Shown: positions 7,210 to 17,000 of the stretch, in pieces
Layout of the letters: each line of letters starts with the position of its first letter
How positions within the stretch are numbered: position 1 is the stretch's first letter
NCBI GenBank assembly: GCA_002344825.1
Contig: DDUN01000061.1
Location: forward strand, 1 to 40,095
Length of the DNA stretch: 40,095 nucleotides
Source: Candidatus Multiplicimicrobium inquinatum
GTDB lineage: Bacteria > Omnitrophota > Omnitrophia > Omnitrophales > Aquincolibacteriaceae
Direction of reading: 5' to 3'
Made by a program: the position numbers and the translations under genes
Notes under the pieces: model-generated
The model's database searches: none
The model's input: only the letters and a program-made list of their open reading frames with translations
Told to the model about the DNA's origin: nothing

Positions 7210-7662
7210 CTAAGCTTTAACAGCTTTAGACTTCGACTTTTTTGACTTTTCTTCAACAACCGGGGCAATCACCGGGTTGACAACTTTTTTACCTTCAGCA
7301 ACGATAACCGTAACATGCGTCGTACGCTTCAACATACGATCCATGCGCCCCTGAGAACGGGGGAAAATACGCTTCATGGTCGGTCCATTGTCAGTCAAAA
7401 CCTCTTTGACGATCAACTTCGACTCATCTAAACCCTTGATTTTGGCATTAGCCAAAGCGCTCTTCAAAACTTTTGCGATAATACGCGCACCTTTTTTATT
7501 GGTAACCTGCAAAATAGCAACTGCGTCGATAGCCGGACGCTTGCGAACAATGTCCGCAACTAAGCCCATCTTACGAGTTGAAATTCTGGCATACTGCCAG
7601 CTGGCAACCGCGTGTTTATCGGATTCTGTTCTGTTTTTTGCTAAAGTTCCGCTATGGCTCAC
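7210..7662 (-). CDS. rplV: 50S ribosomal protein L22
   Basis: L22 extends a beta-hairpin into the exit tunnel constriction. The 150 residues are about 35 longer than a minimal L22: there is an N-terminal arm of about 20 residues before the conserved YARISTRKMGLVADIVR, and a Lys/Ser-rich tail (VVEEKSKKSKSKAVKA). The RSQGRMDRMLKRTTHVTVIV strand is clear. It follows rpsS after 23 nt. Confidence 0.96.
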   Translation of the reverse strand: MSHSGTLAKNRTESDKHAVASWQYARISTRKMGLVADIVRKRPAIDAVAILQVTNKKGARIIAKVLKSALANAKIKGLDESKLIVKEVLTDNGPTMKRIFPRSQGRMDRMLKRTTHVTVIVAEGKKVVNPVIAPVVEEKSKKSKSKAVKA

Positions 7663-7685
7663 AAATTACTCCGTATATCTTTCAA

Positions 7686-7985
7686 TTAGGTTTTCGCACC
7701 TGAAGCAGCAGCGGCGGCTTTTTCGCCCGAGCTACCATGGCCACGGAACTTACGTGTTGGAGCGAATTCTCCAACGCGGTGCCCTACCATTTCTTCAGTG
7801 ATAAAGAGACTCAAAAAATCTTTTCCGGTGTGGATCGAAAGGTTCGCTCCAACGAAATCCGCCGTAATAGTCGAACGACGAGACCACGTTTTAATTGGTT
7901 TGCGATCTTTTGTTTGAACAGCTTTTTGAACTTTCATCAAAAGCTTCTCATCCACAAACACACCTTTTTTCGAGGAACGGCTCAT
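7686..7985 (-). CDS. rpsS: 30S ribosomal protein S19
   Basis: S19 sits on the head of the small subunit next to S13. The 99 residues include MSRSSKKGVFVDEKLL, then IKTWSRRSTITADFVGANLSIHTGKDF, and VGHRVGEFAPTRKFRGHG, the family signature. A short Ala-rich tail follows. It lies 11 nt after rplB. Confidence 0.97.
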   Translation of the reverse strand: MSRSSKKGVFVDEKLLMKVQKAVQTKDRKPIKTWSRRSTITADFVGANLSIHTGKDFLSLFITEEMVGHRVGEFAPTRKFRGHGSSGEKAAAAASGAKT

Positions 7986-7996
7986 ATTTTTCTACC

Positions 7997-8824
7997 TTAT
8001 TTTCTTCTGTCTTTAACGATAAACTTATTCGTAATCTTGGACTTCTTACGAGTCTTGAAACCCTTTGATTTTTGTCCCCAAGGGCTCTTCGGATGCTCGT
8101 TTGATTTCGACTTAGCTTCACCGCCACCCATCGGATGGTCAACCGGGTTACGAACAATCGCGCGCGTAATCGGGCGACGTCCCATCCAGCGTGTTTTTCC
8201 GGCTTTACCATAAACCAGCTTTTCATGCTCAAGATTAGAGCATTGCCCAATCGTGGCATATGCGTTCGCCGGAATCAATCGAACTTCACCGGATGGCATT
8301 TTCACATGCACATACTCACCCTCTTTAGCCAAAATTTGTGCCGCTCCGCCGGCTGCACGAACAAGCTTACCACCGCAACCCGTGCGCAATTCAATATTAT
8401 GAATATTTGCACCTTCAGGAATTCTGCTTAAAGGAAGATGGTTTCCAACTTTAATTTCAGAGTCGGGACCGCTAACAATTTTTTCTCCGACTTTCAATCC
8501 GTCCGGACAAATGATATAGCGCTTTTCTCCATCTTCATACTCAACTAATGAAATTCGGGAACTCCGGTTCGGATCGTACTCAACCGTGAGCACGGTTGCC
8601 GGAAGACCATATCTATCACGGCGAAAATCTACCAAGCGAATGCGACGCTTATGCCCGCCTCCGCGGCCACGCTTTGTAATATGTCCATGATTGTTACGTC
8701 CACCTGTTGAACTTTTGCTAATCGTCAACGCTTTGTGCGGACGACTCGCTGTCAACTCGGCGAAGTCAGCAACTTGCTTATATCGCCCTGACGGTGTAAT
8801 CGGTCTAAATTTAGTCAAGCCCAT
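7997..8824 (-). CDS. rplB: 50S ribosomal protein L2
   Basis: L2 supports the peptidyl transferase centre and subunit association. The 275 residues are canonical. It starts GLTKFRPITPSGRYKQV, has NHGHITKRGRGGGHKR at about 43-58, and the highly conserved VRNPVDHPMGGGEAKS near residues 218-233; the essential histidine is within DHPMGGG. It is in the normal place between rplW and rpsS. Confidence 0.98.
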   Translation of the reverse strand: MGLTKFRPITPSGRYKQVADFAELTASRPHKALTISKSSTGGRNNHGHITKRGRGGGHKRRIRLVDFRRDRYGLPATVLTVEYDPNRSSRISLVEYEDGEKRYIICPDGLKVGEKIVSGPDSEIKVGNHLPLSRIPEGANIHNIELRTGCGGKLVRAAGGAAQILAKEGEYVHVKMPSGEVRLIPANAYATIGQCSNLEHEKLVYGKAGKTRWMGRRPITRAIVRNPVDHPMGGGEAKSKSNEHPKSPWGQKSKGFKTRKKSKITNKFIVKDRRK

Positions 8825-8842
8825 TTGCGTTTCCCCTTATGC

Positions 8843-9130
8843 CTATTTCGTAAAATCAATTTTCTCACCCTTTTTCAGAGTGACTGTTGCTTTTTTCCAG
8901 CTCGCCGTAAGGCCGGGCTGAGCACGCAACCGACGCTGCTTGCCGTCGTAGTTGATCGTATTAATCTTCGTAACATGAACGTTGTAAAATTTTTCTACAG
9001 CAGACTTGATCTGCTTTTTGTTGCTCGCGCGATGAACCTTAAACGCGTACTTAGAAAACTTCTCAGATTCTCTCGCCGCTTTCTCTGTAACAACCGGCTC
9101 TAAAATCACATCATACATGTGCAATTTCAT
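8843..9130 (-). CDS. rplW: 50S ribosomal protein L23
   Basis: L23 is the main docking site for trigger factor and SRP at the exit tunnel. The 95 residues show the pattern YDVILEPVVTEKAARESEKFSKYAFKV, then NKKQIKSAVEKFYNVHVTKINTINY, with a basic loop and a final GEKIDFTK. It is separated from rplD by 3 nt. Confidence 0.97.
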   Translation of the reverse strand: MKLHMYDVILEPVVTEKAARESEKFSKYAFKVHRASNKKQIKSAVEKFYNVHVTKINTINYDGKQRRLRAQPGLTASWKKATVTLKKGEKIDFTK

Positions 9131-9133
9131 AAA

Positions 9134-9769
9134 TTACTTCTCCCCTACAATCCTTTGATCAATCACTGCAAGCGCTTCTTGATCAATCATCAAACGATCA
9201 CGCTGCAAAACATCATACGCCGTAAAATTACGGGCTTCTTTAACATCAATCCACTCACGCATGTTACGGGAAGCACGGCGAATATTTTCGTCGGCAGTCT
9301 TCACAACACATAGCGCGCGGCGACCGTCAAGAGGCTGAGCTTTAACTAAATCAACCCACTCTTTGGTTTTTGCGGAATTCAACTTCACTTCTTCCAGAAC
9401 AACAAGTTTCTTATCCAATGCCTTTGAGCTCAAAGCTGAAGCCAAAGCGGATAAACGCATCGACTGCGACAAATGCTGAGAGTAATCGCGAGTCAAAGGA
9501 CCAAAAATCGTTCCACCTCCGCGCCATAGCGGAGAGCGATTTGAACCTGCACGCGCACGGCCGGTTCCCTTTTGACGCCAAGGTTTTTTACCGCCACCAC
9601 TCACGTTTCCACGAGTTTTGGTATGCGCGGTTCCGCTACGCAAATTCGCAGCATAACCGTTACGAATCAAATTCAACAAGCGCTGGTTCACGCGAACTCC
9701 GAAAACTTTCGGATTCAAAACCACTTCGCTTTTTTTCTTTCCCTCTTTAGAGTAAAGGGGTGCCTTCAT
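9134..9769 (-). CDS. rplD: 50S ribosomal protein L4
   Basis: L4 reaches the exit tunnel with a long basic loop, seen here as GNVSGGGKKPWRQKGTGRARAGSNRSPLWRGGG (about residues 54-86). The 211 residues are normal length. In enteric bacteria L4 also represses its own S10 operon; the S10-type leader is not present here because fusA lies just upstream of rpsJ. It follows rplC by 32 nt. Confidence 0.97.
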   Translation of the reverse strand: MKAPLYSKEGKKKSEVVLNPKVFGVRVNQRLLNLIRNGYAANLRSGTAHTKTRGNVSGGGKKPWRQKGTGRARAGSNRSPLWRGGGTIFGPLTRDYSQHLSQSMRLSALASALSSKALDKKLVVLEEVKLNSAKTKEWVDLVKAQPLDGRRALCVVKTADENIRRASRNMREWIDVKEARNFTAYDVLQRDRLMIDQEALAVIDQRIVGEK

Positions 9770-9801
9770 ATTTTTGTCCTCTTAATTATTCTTTTGCAGC
9801 T

Positions 9802-10515
9802 TTATTTTGTTTCCGACTCAGCTGCCTCTTGAGCAGGAGAAGCACTAGCAGATTCTGACGAGTGAATCTTCCAAGACTTTGCTTTACCTTTTTTCAACGA
9901 GTTCTTGATCACAACATAGGCGCCGTTATGCCCCGGAATGCTCCCGCGAACAATCAAAACACCTTGCGCTTCATCAGAATCAACAACAAAACAATTTGAT
10001 TTGGTAACCGTGTCGGTGCCCATATGCCCGGCCATTTTACGACCGCGATAAGTGCGTCCCGGAGTTGAGTTTTGTCCGGTTGATCCGGCTTCACGACCAA
10101 ACTTAGAACCATGAGCCGATTCACCACCCTTAAACCCATGCTTCTTCACAACGCCTTGAAAACCCTTCCCTTTTGAAATCCCGGTGATATCGATAAAATC
10201 TCCCGATTCAAACTGCTTTACGGAAAGCTGCGCACCGAGCTTGAGACCGTCCGTTTTTTCAGAACGAATTTCACGCACAAATTGCAACGCCTCTTCCACG
10301 CCAGCTTTCTTCAAATGTCCAACACGCGCTTTTCCAAGCTGCTTAGCCTTACCTTTTCCATAACCAAGCTGAACGGCCTGATAACCATCCTTCTCTTTTG
10401 TGCGGATGGCAGTCACATAACAGGGAGAACAATCCAAAACCGTAACCGGAACCTGACGGCCCTCTTCGTCAAACACCTGCGTCATTCCAACTTTTTTTCC
10501 GAGTAAACCGATCAT
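9802..10515 (-). CDS. rplC: 50S ribosomal protein L3
   Basis: L3 is an early assembly protein that approaches the peptidyl transferase centre. The 237 residues begin MIGLLGKKVGMTQVFDEEGR and contain GFQGVVKKHGFKGGESAHGS and GRKMAGHMGTDTVT. A Ser/Ala/Glu-rich tail of about 25 residues (ASPAQEAAESETK at the end) follows the conserved domain and makes the protein longer than the usual 205-215. It follows rpsJ after 62 nt. Confidence 0.97.
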   Translation of the reverse strand: MIGLLGKKVGMTQVFDEEGRQVPVTVLDCSPCYVTAIRTKEKDGYQAVQLGYGKGKAKQLGKARVGHLKKAGVEEALQFVREIRSEKTDGLKLGAQLSVKQFESGDFIDITGISKGKGFQGVVKKHGFKGGESAHGSKFGREAGSTGQNSTPGRTYRGRKMAGHMGTDTVTKSNCFVVDSDEAQGVLIVRGSIPGHNGAYVVIKNSLKKGKAKSWKIHSSESASASPAQEAAESETK

Positions 10516-10537
10516 CTTCTTTTCCTTTGTTATTGAT

Positions 10538-10563
10538 GCGTCTTATGCTTTCGCCGCGCAGAG
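10538..10563 (-). repeat. Possible degraded copy of the small hairpin element (rpsJ-rplC spacer)
   Basis: In mRNA sense the 5' half TTTTGCTCTGCGC is intact and begins 14 nt after the rpsJ stop. The 3' half is not recognisable (no CAACCGC). Only short pairing remains. I read it as a decayed or diverged copy. Confidence 0.35.
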
Positions 10564-10577
10564 CAAAACTTAAATTG

Positions 10578-10892
10578 TTACAACTTAATTTGAACGTCAA
10601 CACCCGCCGGCAAGTCAAGCTTCATCAAAGCATCCACAGTACGAGATGTCGGCTCTTCCAATTCGATCAAACGCTTATGCGTACGAACTTCATACTGGTC
10701 ACGCGCCTTCTTATCGATATGAGGACCCCGCAAAACTGTTGTCTTCCAAATGTGTGTCGGCAAAGGAATTGGGCCGACTACTTTTGCTCCGGTGCGGCGC
10801 GCTGTTCCAACGATTTCATGAACCGACTGATCGAGAACACGATGATCGTATGCCTGAAGCTTAATTCTAATTTTTTCTTTCACTTGGACCAT
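10578..10892 (-). CDS. rpsJ: 30S ribosomal protein S10
   Basis: S10 is a head protein, and in many bacteria also the transcription factor NusE, which binds NusB and NusG. The 104 residues are standard: KIRIKLQAYDHRVLDQSV, PIPLPTHIWKTTVLRGPHIDKKARDQYE, and KLDLPAGVDVQIKL at the end. It begins the S10 cluster, but here without its own leader: it follows fusA after 63 nt containing a family-2 hairpin. The usual tuf gene between fusA and rpsJ is absent. Confidence 0.97.
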   Translation of the reverse strand: MVQVKEKIRIKLQAYDHRVLDQSVHEIVGTARRTGAKVVGPIPLPTHIWKTTVLRGPHIDKKARDQYEVRTHKRLIELEEPTSRTVDALMKLDLPAGVDVQIKL

Positions 10893-10919
10893 TTTATTAA
10901 ATCCCTTTTTTACTCTATC

Positions 10920-10945
10920 GCGCCTCGAGCTTTATCGAGAGGCGC
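10920..10945 (-). repeat. Second-type hairpin with ATAAA loop, copy A (fusA-rpsJ spacer)
   Basis: A perfect 7-bp stem (GCGCCTC/GAGGCGC) encloses the 12-nt loop TCGATAAAGCTC in mRNA sense. The loop is nearly identical to those at 24458-24479 and 24494-24519, while the stems differ and remain paired. It begins 10 nt after the fusA stop. Confidence 0.7.
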
Positions 10946-10955
10946 ATTATAAACG

Positions 10956-13037
10956 TTAGACTGTGATGATTTTTTCGGCGACGTTACGCGGAACTTCTTT
11001 GTACCCTTGAGGTTCCATCGTATAAGTTGCACGACCCTGAGAAAGGGAGCGCGACGCCATTGCATAACCAAACATTTCGCTGAGTGGAACGTGTCCGACA
11101 ATCGATTTTAAATTACCGCGATTGCCCATTTCCTGAATAACGCAACGGCGCGACTGAAGATCGCCAACAATGTCACCCATATATTCATCAGGCACAACCA
11201 CTTCGACTTTCATAATCGGCTCAAGCAAAATCGGGCTGGCTTTCTTAAACGCATCTTTGAAAGCAAAGATACCAGCCATTTTAAACGCAATTTCGGAAGA
11301 GTCGACGTCGTGATAGCTTCCATCCGTAACAGTCGCCTTAACGTCCGTCACTGGATACCCAGCAAGAACACCGTTTGTACAAGCCTCGCGAACACCGTCT
11401 TCAATCGCAGGAATAAACTCACGGGGAATACGACCGCCGACGACTTTATTCACAAACTCAATACCTTTGCCCGACTCAAGCGGCTCAATATCCAAGTAGC
11501 AATGCCCGTACTGACCGCGACCGCCGGACTGCTTAATAAACTTACCTTCAGCACTTGCCGTGCCCAAAATTGTTTCTTTATAGGCAACCTGAGGCTTACC
11601 TACGTTGACCTCAACGGCATACTCACGTTTCATCACGTCCACTTTAATATCAAGGTGCAATTCACCCATTCCGCCAATCAAGGTCTGACCTGTTTCCATA
11701 TCACTGCGTACACGGAAAGTGGGATCTTCAGAAACCAATCGCCCCATAACATCCGACATACGATCACGGTCCGCTTTAGTTTTTGGTTCAATCGACATCC
11801 AAACAACCGGCTCAGGAATGAACAAGCTTTCGAGAATGATCGGGTTATTTTCATCGCAAATAGTATCGCCGGTTTTTGCCTCTTTAATACCAACCGCTGC
11901 AACGATATTGCCCGCACCAGCCTCTTCAATTTCTTCGCGTTTATTGGCATGCATCAAAACTAAGCGACCAAGGCGCTCTTTTTTTCGGGTACGAGGGTTA
12001 TAGATATAGGAACCGCTCTTAAGCGTTCCGGAGTAAATACGGATGTAAGTGAGAGAACCAACAAACTTATCGCTTGCAATCTTAAATGCAAAACAGGAAA
12101 GAGGTTCATTGTCGCCGACCTTACGAACAATGACCTTGTCTTCATCGGAAGGATCCTTGCCTTCAAGCGGCGGAACATCACAAGGCGCGGGAAGATAATA
12201 AACAACACAGTCCAGCAACTGCTGAACACCCTTGTTCTTCAACGCAGACCCACAAACAACAGGCTGAACCTTAATATCGATCGTTGCTTTACGAATTGCG
12301 CGACGGAGCTCTTCAACCCCGACTTCTTGTCCTTCAATAAACTTATTCATCAAAACATCATCATGCTCGGAAAACTTTTCAATCATATAGTCGCGAGCCT
12401 TCTTAGCAGCAGCTTGATATTCAGCGGGAATCGGTTCAACCGTATACTTTTCACCTTTATTTTCTTTTTCGAAAATATTGGCTTTCATCTCAACCAAGTC
12501 AATCAAGCCGATAAAATTATCTTCTGCGCCCATCGGAATCTGGATAGGAACAGCGTTCGCACCCAACTGATCACGCATCTGCTGAACGTTAGGCTCAAAA
12601 GTAGCGCCGGTACGATCCATCTTATTAATAAAAGCAATACGGGGAACACGATAACGATCAGCTTGACGCCAAACAGTTTCAGACTGCGGCTCTACACCTT
12701 CAACCGCGCCGAATACCGCAACGCAACCATCCAATACCCGCATAGAACGCTCAACTTCAATCGTAAAGTCAACGTGACCGGGAGTGTCAATAATATTTAA
12801 ACGGCAATCATTCCAAAAGCACGTTGTTGCAGCAGATGTAATTGTGATGCCGCGCTCTTGCTCCTGAACCATCCAGTCCATAACCGCAGTACCTTCATGA
12901 ACTTCACCAATCTTATAGGTGCGACCCGTATAAAAAAGAATACGCTCGGTCGTCGTCGTTTTACCCGCGTCAATATGCGCAGCGATTCCGAAGTTTCTAA
13001 TTTTCTCCAGCGGATAATGCTTTTTATCTTCTGACAT
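10956..13037 (-). CDS. fusA: Elongation factor G
   Basis: The GTPase that drives translocation, and ribosome recycling together with RRF. The 693 residues cover all five domains. G1 is AHIDAGKTTTTE (residues 19-30), G3 is DTPGHVDFTIEVERSMRVLDG, and G4 is NKMDRTGA. Domain IV has GGRGQYGHCYLDIEP, and the C-terminal YAMASRSLSQGRATYTMEP is typical of domain V. The C-terminus is a classical EF-G type. It is in the str cluster after rpsG with an 85-nt spacer that holds a long A/T-rich hairpin. Confidence 0.98.
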   Translation of the reverse strand: MSEDKKHYPLEKIRNFGIAAHIDAGKTTTTERILFYTGRTYKIGEVHEGTAVMDWMVQEQERGITITSAATTCFWNDCRLNIIDTPGHVDFTIEVERSMRVLDGCVAVFGAVEGVEPQSETVWRQADRYRVPRIAFINKMDRTGATFEPNVQQMRDQLGANAVPIQIPMGAEDNFIGLIDLVEMKANIFEKENKGEKYTVEPIPAEYQAAAKKARDYMIEKFSEHDDVLMNKFIEGQEVGVEELRRAIRKATIDIKVQPVVCGSALKNKGVQQLLDCVVYYLPAPCDVPPLEGKDPSDEDKVIVRKVGDNEPLSCFAFKIASDKFVGSLTYIRIYSGTLKSGSYIYNPRTRKKERLGRLVLMHANKREEIEEAGAGNIVAAVGIKEAKTGDTICDENNPIILESLFIPEPVVWMSIEPKTKADRDRMSDVMGRLVSEDPTFRVRSDMETGQTLIGGMGELHLDIKVDVMKREYAVEVNVGKPQVAYKETILGTASAEGKFIKQSGGRGQYGHCYLDIEPLESGKGIEFVNKVVGGRIPREFIPAIEDGVREACTNGVLAGYPVTDVKATVTDGSYHDVDSSEIAFKMAGIFAFKDAFKKASPILLEPIMKVEVVVPDEYMGDIVGDLQSRRCVIQEMGNRGNLKSIVGHVPLSEMFGYAMASRSLSQGRATYTMEPQGYKEVPRNVAEKIITV

Positions 13038-13080
13038 TTTATTTACTTCAATTTCTACTTATCGTTAATTTAAATTAAAT

Positions 13081-13106
13081 GCGCAAAAAGTTTTAACTTT
13101 TTGCGC
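13081..13106 (-). repeat. Long palindromic hairpin in the rpsG-fusA spacer
   Basis: A self-complementary 26-mer, with GCGCAAAAAG at one end and CTTTTTGCGC at the other and almost no loop. It starts 16 nt after the rpsG stop. No proper T-tract follows on the minus strand, so it is more likely an mRNA stem or protecting structure than a strong terminator. Confidence 0.6.
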
Positions 13107-13122
13107 CAAACAACAAAACTAC

Positions 13123-13590
13123 TTACCAGCGGTAATGTGCAAAGGCGCGGTTTGACTCCGCCATCTTATGCATATCTTCGCGCTTCTTAATCGAAGAACC
13201 TGTCTTCTGATAACTGTCTAAAATTTCCTGAGCCAGCTTTTGACTCATCGGCTTCCCTTTTCTGTCCGCGGCATATCCCTGCATCCAGCGCAAAGCCAAA
13301 GCAATACTGCGCGACTCTTCGACATTCACAGGAACCTGATAAGTCGCTCCGCCAACGCGCCTTGATTTCGTTTCCAAAAAAGGTCGGACATTCTCTACTG
13401 CCTGACGAAAAACTTCAAGAGGATTTTTGCCTGTTTTTTCTTTAACGATATCAAAAGCCTCATAGACGATGGACTCAGCAACCGGCTTTTTTCCACCCTC
13501 CATAACCATATTGATCATTTTTGCTACAATAAGATCGTTAAAACGTGGATCTGGGTCAATTGTACGCTTACCAGCTGTTCTTCTTCTCAT
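13123..13590 (-). CDS. rpsG: 30S ribosomal protein S7
   Basis: S7 nucleates the 30S head and contacts the E site. The 155 residues are the normal bacterial length. RRRTAGKRTIDPDPRFND opens the protein, then MINMVMEGGKKPVAESIVY, VRPFLETKSRRVGGATYQVPV and the end EDMHKMAESNRAFAHYRW. In other bacteria S7 represses str translation. The 81-nt spacer before it holds a hairpin element. Confidence 0.97.
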   Translation of the reverse strand: MRRRTAGKRTIDPDPRFNDLIVAKMINMVMEGGKKPVAESIVYEAFDIVKEKTGKNPLEVFRQAVENVRPFLETKSRRVGGATYQVPVNVEESRSIALALRWMQGYAADRKGKPMSQKLAQEILDSYQKTGSSIKKREDMHKMAESNRAFAHYRW

Positions 13591-13636
13591 TTTCTTGTAT
13601 ACCCTTTTTGCTTTTGCTTAATTTAGAGTTATCTTT

Positions 13637-13662
13637 GCGGTTGAGCGCAAAGCGCTCAGAGC
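13637..13662 (-). repeat. Small hairpin element, copy 4 (rpsL-rpsG spacer)
   Basis: GCTCTG / CAACCGC flanks in mRNA sense, perfect 7-bp stem TGAGCGC/GCGCTCA with loop TTT. It starts 9 nt after the rpsL stop. Confidence 0.9.
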
Positions 13663-13671
13663 AAATTATGG

Positions 13672-14070
13672 TTACTTGGCCGCAGCCTTAGCATCTTTTT
13701 TGGGAGTTTTTGCTCCATATTTTGATCTTGAGCAAGTACGCTTATCAACACCTGCAGTATCAAGCTTACCCCGAACGATATGGTAACGAACGCCCGGCAA
13801 ATCTTTCACTTTTCCGCCGCGCACGAGGACGATTGAATGCTCCTGAAGGTTGTGACCTTCGCCCGGAATATAAGCCGTGACTTCCATACCGTTCGTGAGA
13901 CGAACACGCGCAATTTTACGCAGCGCCGAGTTCGGTTTCTTTGGCGTCTGTGTTCTTACGAGCAGACAAACACCTTTACGAAACGGTGCCTTCTGTAGCG
14001 CCGGTGATTTCGTTTTAAAAACAACCGGTTTTCTACCTTTGCGGACAAGCTGATTAATCGTGGGTGCCAT
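13672..14070 (-). CDS. rpsL: 30S ribosomal protein S12
   Basis: S12 monitors codon-anticodon pairing in the decoding centre. The 132 residues carry the signature TPKKPNSALRKIARVRL and the PGEGHNLQEHSIVLVRGG and KDLPGVRYHIVRG loops. The two lysines at which streptomycin-resistance changes occur in other bacteria (in KKPNS and in GGKVKDLPG) are both Lys here, so nothing suggests target-based resistance. It follows rpoC after 21 nt. Confidence 0.97.
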   Translation of the reverse strand: MAPTINQLVRKGRKPVVFKTKSPALQKAPFRKGVCLLVRTQTPKKPNSALRKIARVRLTNGMEVTAYIPGEGHNLQEHSIVLVRGGKVKDLPGVRYHIVRGKLDTAGVDKRTCSRSKYGAKTPKKDAKAAAK

Positions 14071-14091
14071 GAAATCTAATTTCTCCTTGTA

Positions 14092-17000
14092 TTACTTATT
14101 CTCTTGCACAGACGCAGCTTCAGCACCAGCAAGATCTTCTTTCTTAGCCAGTCCCGGCAATACGCCTGAAATATCTTTTTCAATTCTGAACGCTTGATGC
14201 GTCTTGAAGCCCGTACCCGCAGGAATCAAATGCCCCATGATCACATTCTCTTTCAGGCCGCGCAGATAATCACGCTTCCCGGCCGCCGCAGCTTCCGTCA
14301 ACACACGAGTTGTTTCTTGGAAACTTGCCGCGGAAATAAAACTCTCCGTCGTCAAAGAAGCTTTCGTGATACCTAAAAGAATCGGAGTCGCTTTCGCAGG
14401 TTCTTTTCCTTTTTTGAGCATCTTTTCATTTTCTTCTTTAAACTGCTGACGCTCGATATGCGACCCGACAAGAAAATCCGTATCACCGGAATCTTCTATG
14501 CGGACTTTGCGGAGCATTTGACGCACAATGATTTCAACGTGCTTATCGTTCAGCTTAACGCCCTGGAGACGGTAAACTTCCTGAACTTCTCTTACGAGAT
14601 AATCCATCAAAGCGCGCTCGCCGGATACTTTCAAAATATCTTGTGGCACAACCGGTCCGTCAACAAGCTGCTCCCCCGCAACAACGCGGTCGCCCGTGTA
14701 GACATTCAAATGTTTTCCGTGAGGGATCAAATATTCACAAGTCATCCCGGAAGGACTCTTCACAATGATTTTACGCTTACCTTTAACCACGTCTCCTATT
14801 TCAACAATACCGTCGATTTCAGAAATCACGGAAGGGTTCTTCGGCTTGCGCGCTTCAAAAAGCTCGGCAACACGCGGCAAACCGCCGGTGATATCACGAG
14901 TTTTCGCGACTTTACGCGGTGTTTTAGCGAGCATCATACCGCTCGTCAACTGCTGCCCGTCCTGCGCCACAATGTGAGCGCCGGTTGGAATCGGATAGAA
15001 TGCGAGAACCTCGTCATTCGCACCAGTGATGATAAGCTGCGGATGCAAATCTTCTTTGTGATCGATGATCACGCGGTCAATCAAGCCTGTAGTCGCGTCC
15101 ATTTCTTCATTCATACTGACGCCGACTTTAATGTCTTCGTATCGAACCTTACCGGCAACCTCGGTTAAAATGGGAACCGTATACGGATCCCATTTCACAA
15201 AAGTTTCGCCTTTTTCGGCTTTACCGCCATCGCGTGGAGCGATAATGGCACCCGAAGGAACGGTATATCTTTCAAGTTCGCGCCCCGTAGCATCATGAAT
15301 CGTAATTTGACCGTTACGGTTAAGAACAACCACTTCTTTGCTTTCTGTCACAACTGTTTTTAAATTGTGATACTTCACAGTACCCGAGTTGCGGGCACGG
15401 AAATAAGATTGCTCAACAACGCGTGAGGCCGTACCACCGATATGGAAAGTACGCATCGTCAGCTGAGTTCCAGGCTCACCGATCGACTGCGCGGCAATAA
15501 TACCGGTCGCGGTTCCAAGCTCAACCAAACGGCGATTACCAAGGTCGCGGCCGTAACACTTCGCGCAAATACCTTTTACGGATTCACAGAAGAGCGGCGA
15601 ACGAATCCGAATCTTTTCAATTCCAAATTCACTAATTTTTTTCACAACGTCTTCATCAATCAACTGACCGGACTTCACAATCACCTGATCAGTGATAATA
15701 TCCACAACATTGTCCAAAGCGACACGGCCAAGAATGCGCTCTCCGAGCGAAACAATTTCTTCTTCGCCTTCATAAACCGGCTCCATCACGATACCCTGCA
15801 AGGTACCGCAATCGATTTCGCTGATGATCACATCTTGAGCGACATCAACGAGACGACGAGTCAAATAACCCGCATCCGCAGTTTTAAGAGCGGTATCCGC
15901 CAAACCCTTACGCGCACCGTGAGTGGAAATAAAGTATTCCAAAACGGTTAAACCTTCGCGGAAATTCGCTGTAATCGGAGATTCGATAATTTCACCAGAC
16001 GGCTTCGCCATAAGACCACGCATACCTGCAAGCTGACGGATCTGCTGTTTGGATCCGCGGGCGCCGGAATCGGCCATCATGAAAATTGGATTGAAGTCTT
16101 CAAGCTCTTCAAACATCGTGTCAGACACGCGATCCGTGATGTGAGTCCAGATATCGATTACTTTGTTATAACGCTCACCCTCAGTAATGATACCCTGACG
16201 ATACTGACTTTCAATCGACTTCACTTGCTTGCGCCCTTCATCCAAGAACTTAATCTTAGATACAGGAATTTTTGCATCGTTAATACCGATGGAAATACCG
16301 GCTGCAGTCGCGCTTTCAAAACCAAGTTTCTTTAAACGGTCTAAAAGCTGAATAACTTCATAGTGCCCGAACTGGTTATAACATTCGGCGATAATTTTAC
16401 CGAGCTTAGCTTTAGTCATAACATCATTTACGAAACGGAACCCTTTCGGCAATTCTTTGTTGAAAAGAATGCGTCCCAAGTGCGTTTCGATGATTTCATT
16501 ATTATCGAGACGAAGTTTTACTTTGGCATGCTTATGAACCTGACCATCCGCAAAAGCAAAAGCAGCTTCATCGGATGAACCAAAAACAAGACCTTCACCC
16601 TGAACACCCTGGCGCGCTTTGGTCAAATAATAAAGACCCAAAACGATATCCTGCGTCGGAGCCACAATCGGCTGACCGCTTGCGGGAGAAAAGATGTTGT
16701 TTGCGGAAAGCATCAGAATGCGCGCTTCCATGATCGCTTCCATCGAAAGCGGAACGTGAACGGCCATCTGGTCACCGTCAAAGTCAGCGTTGAAAGCGGT
16801 ACAAACGAGCGGATGAACGCGAATCGCCTTACCTTCAATCAAAACCGGCTCGAAAGCCTGAATACCAAGACGGTGCAATGTCGGAGCGCGGTTAAGCATA
16901 ACCGGATGCTCTTGAATCACTTCATCCAAAATATCCCAAACTTCGGGACGCACACGCTCAACGATTTTCTTTGCGGAACGGATCGTGTGAACATGACCGC

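Noticed and set aside
11310..12800. Long plus-strand open frames opposite fusA (and similar ones opposite rpoB and rpoC)
   Set aside because: They are mirror frames of highly conserved genes, lack recognisable domains and have no ribosome-binding sites of note.
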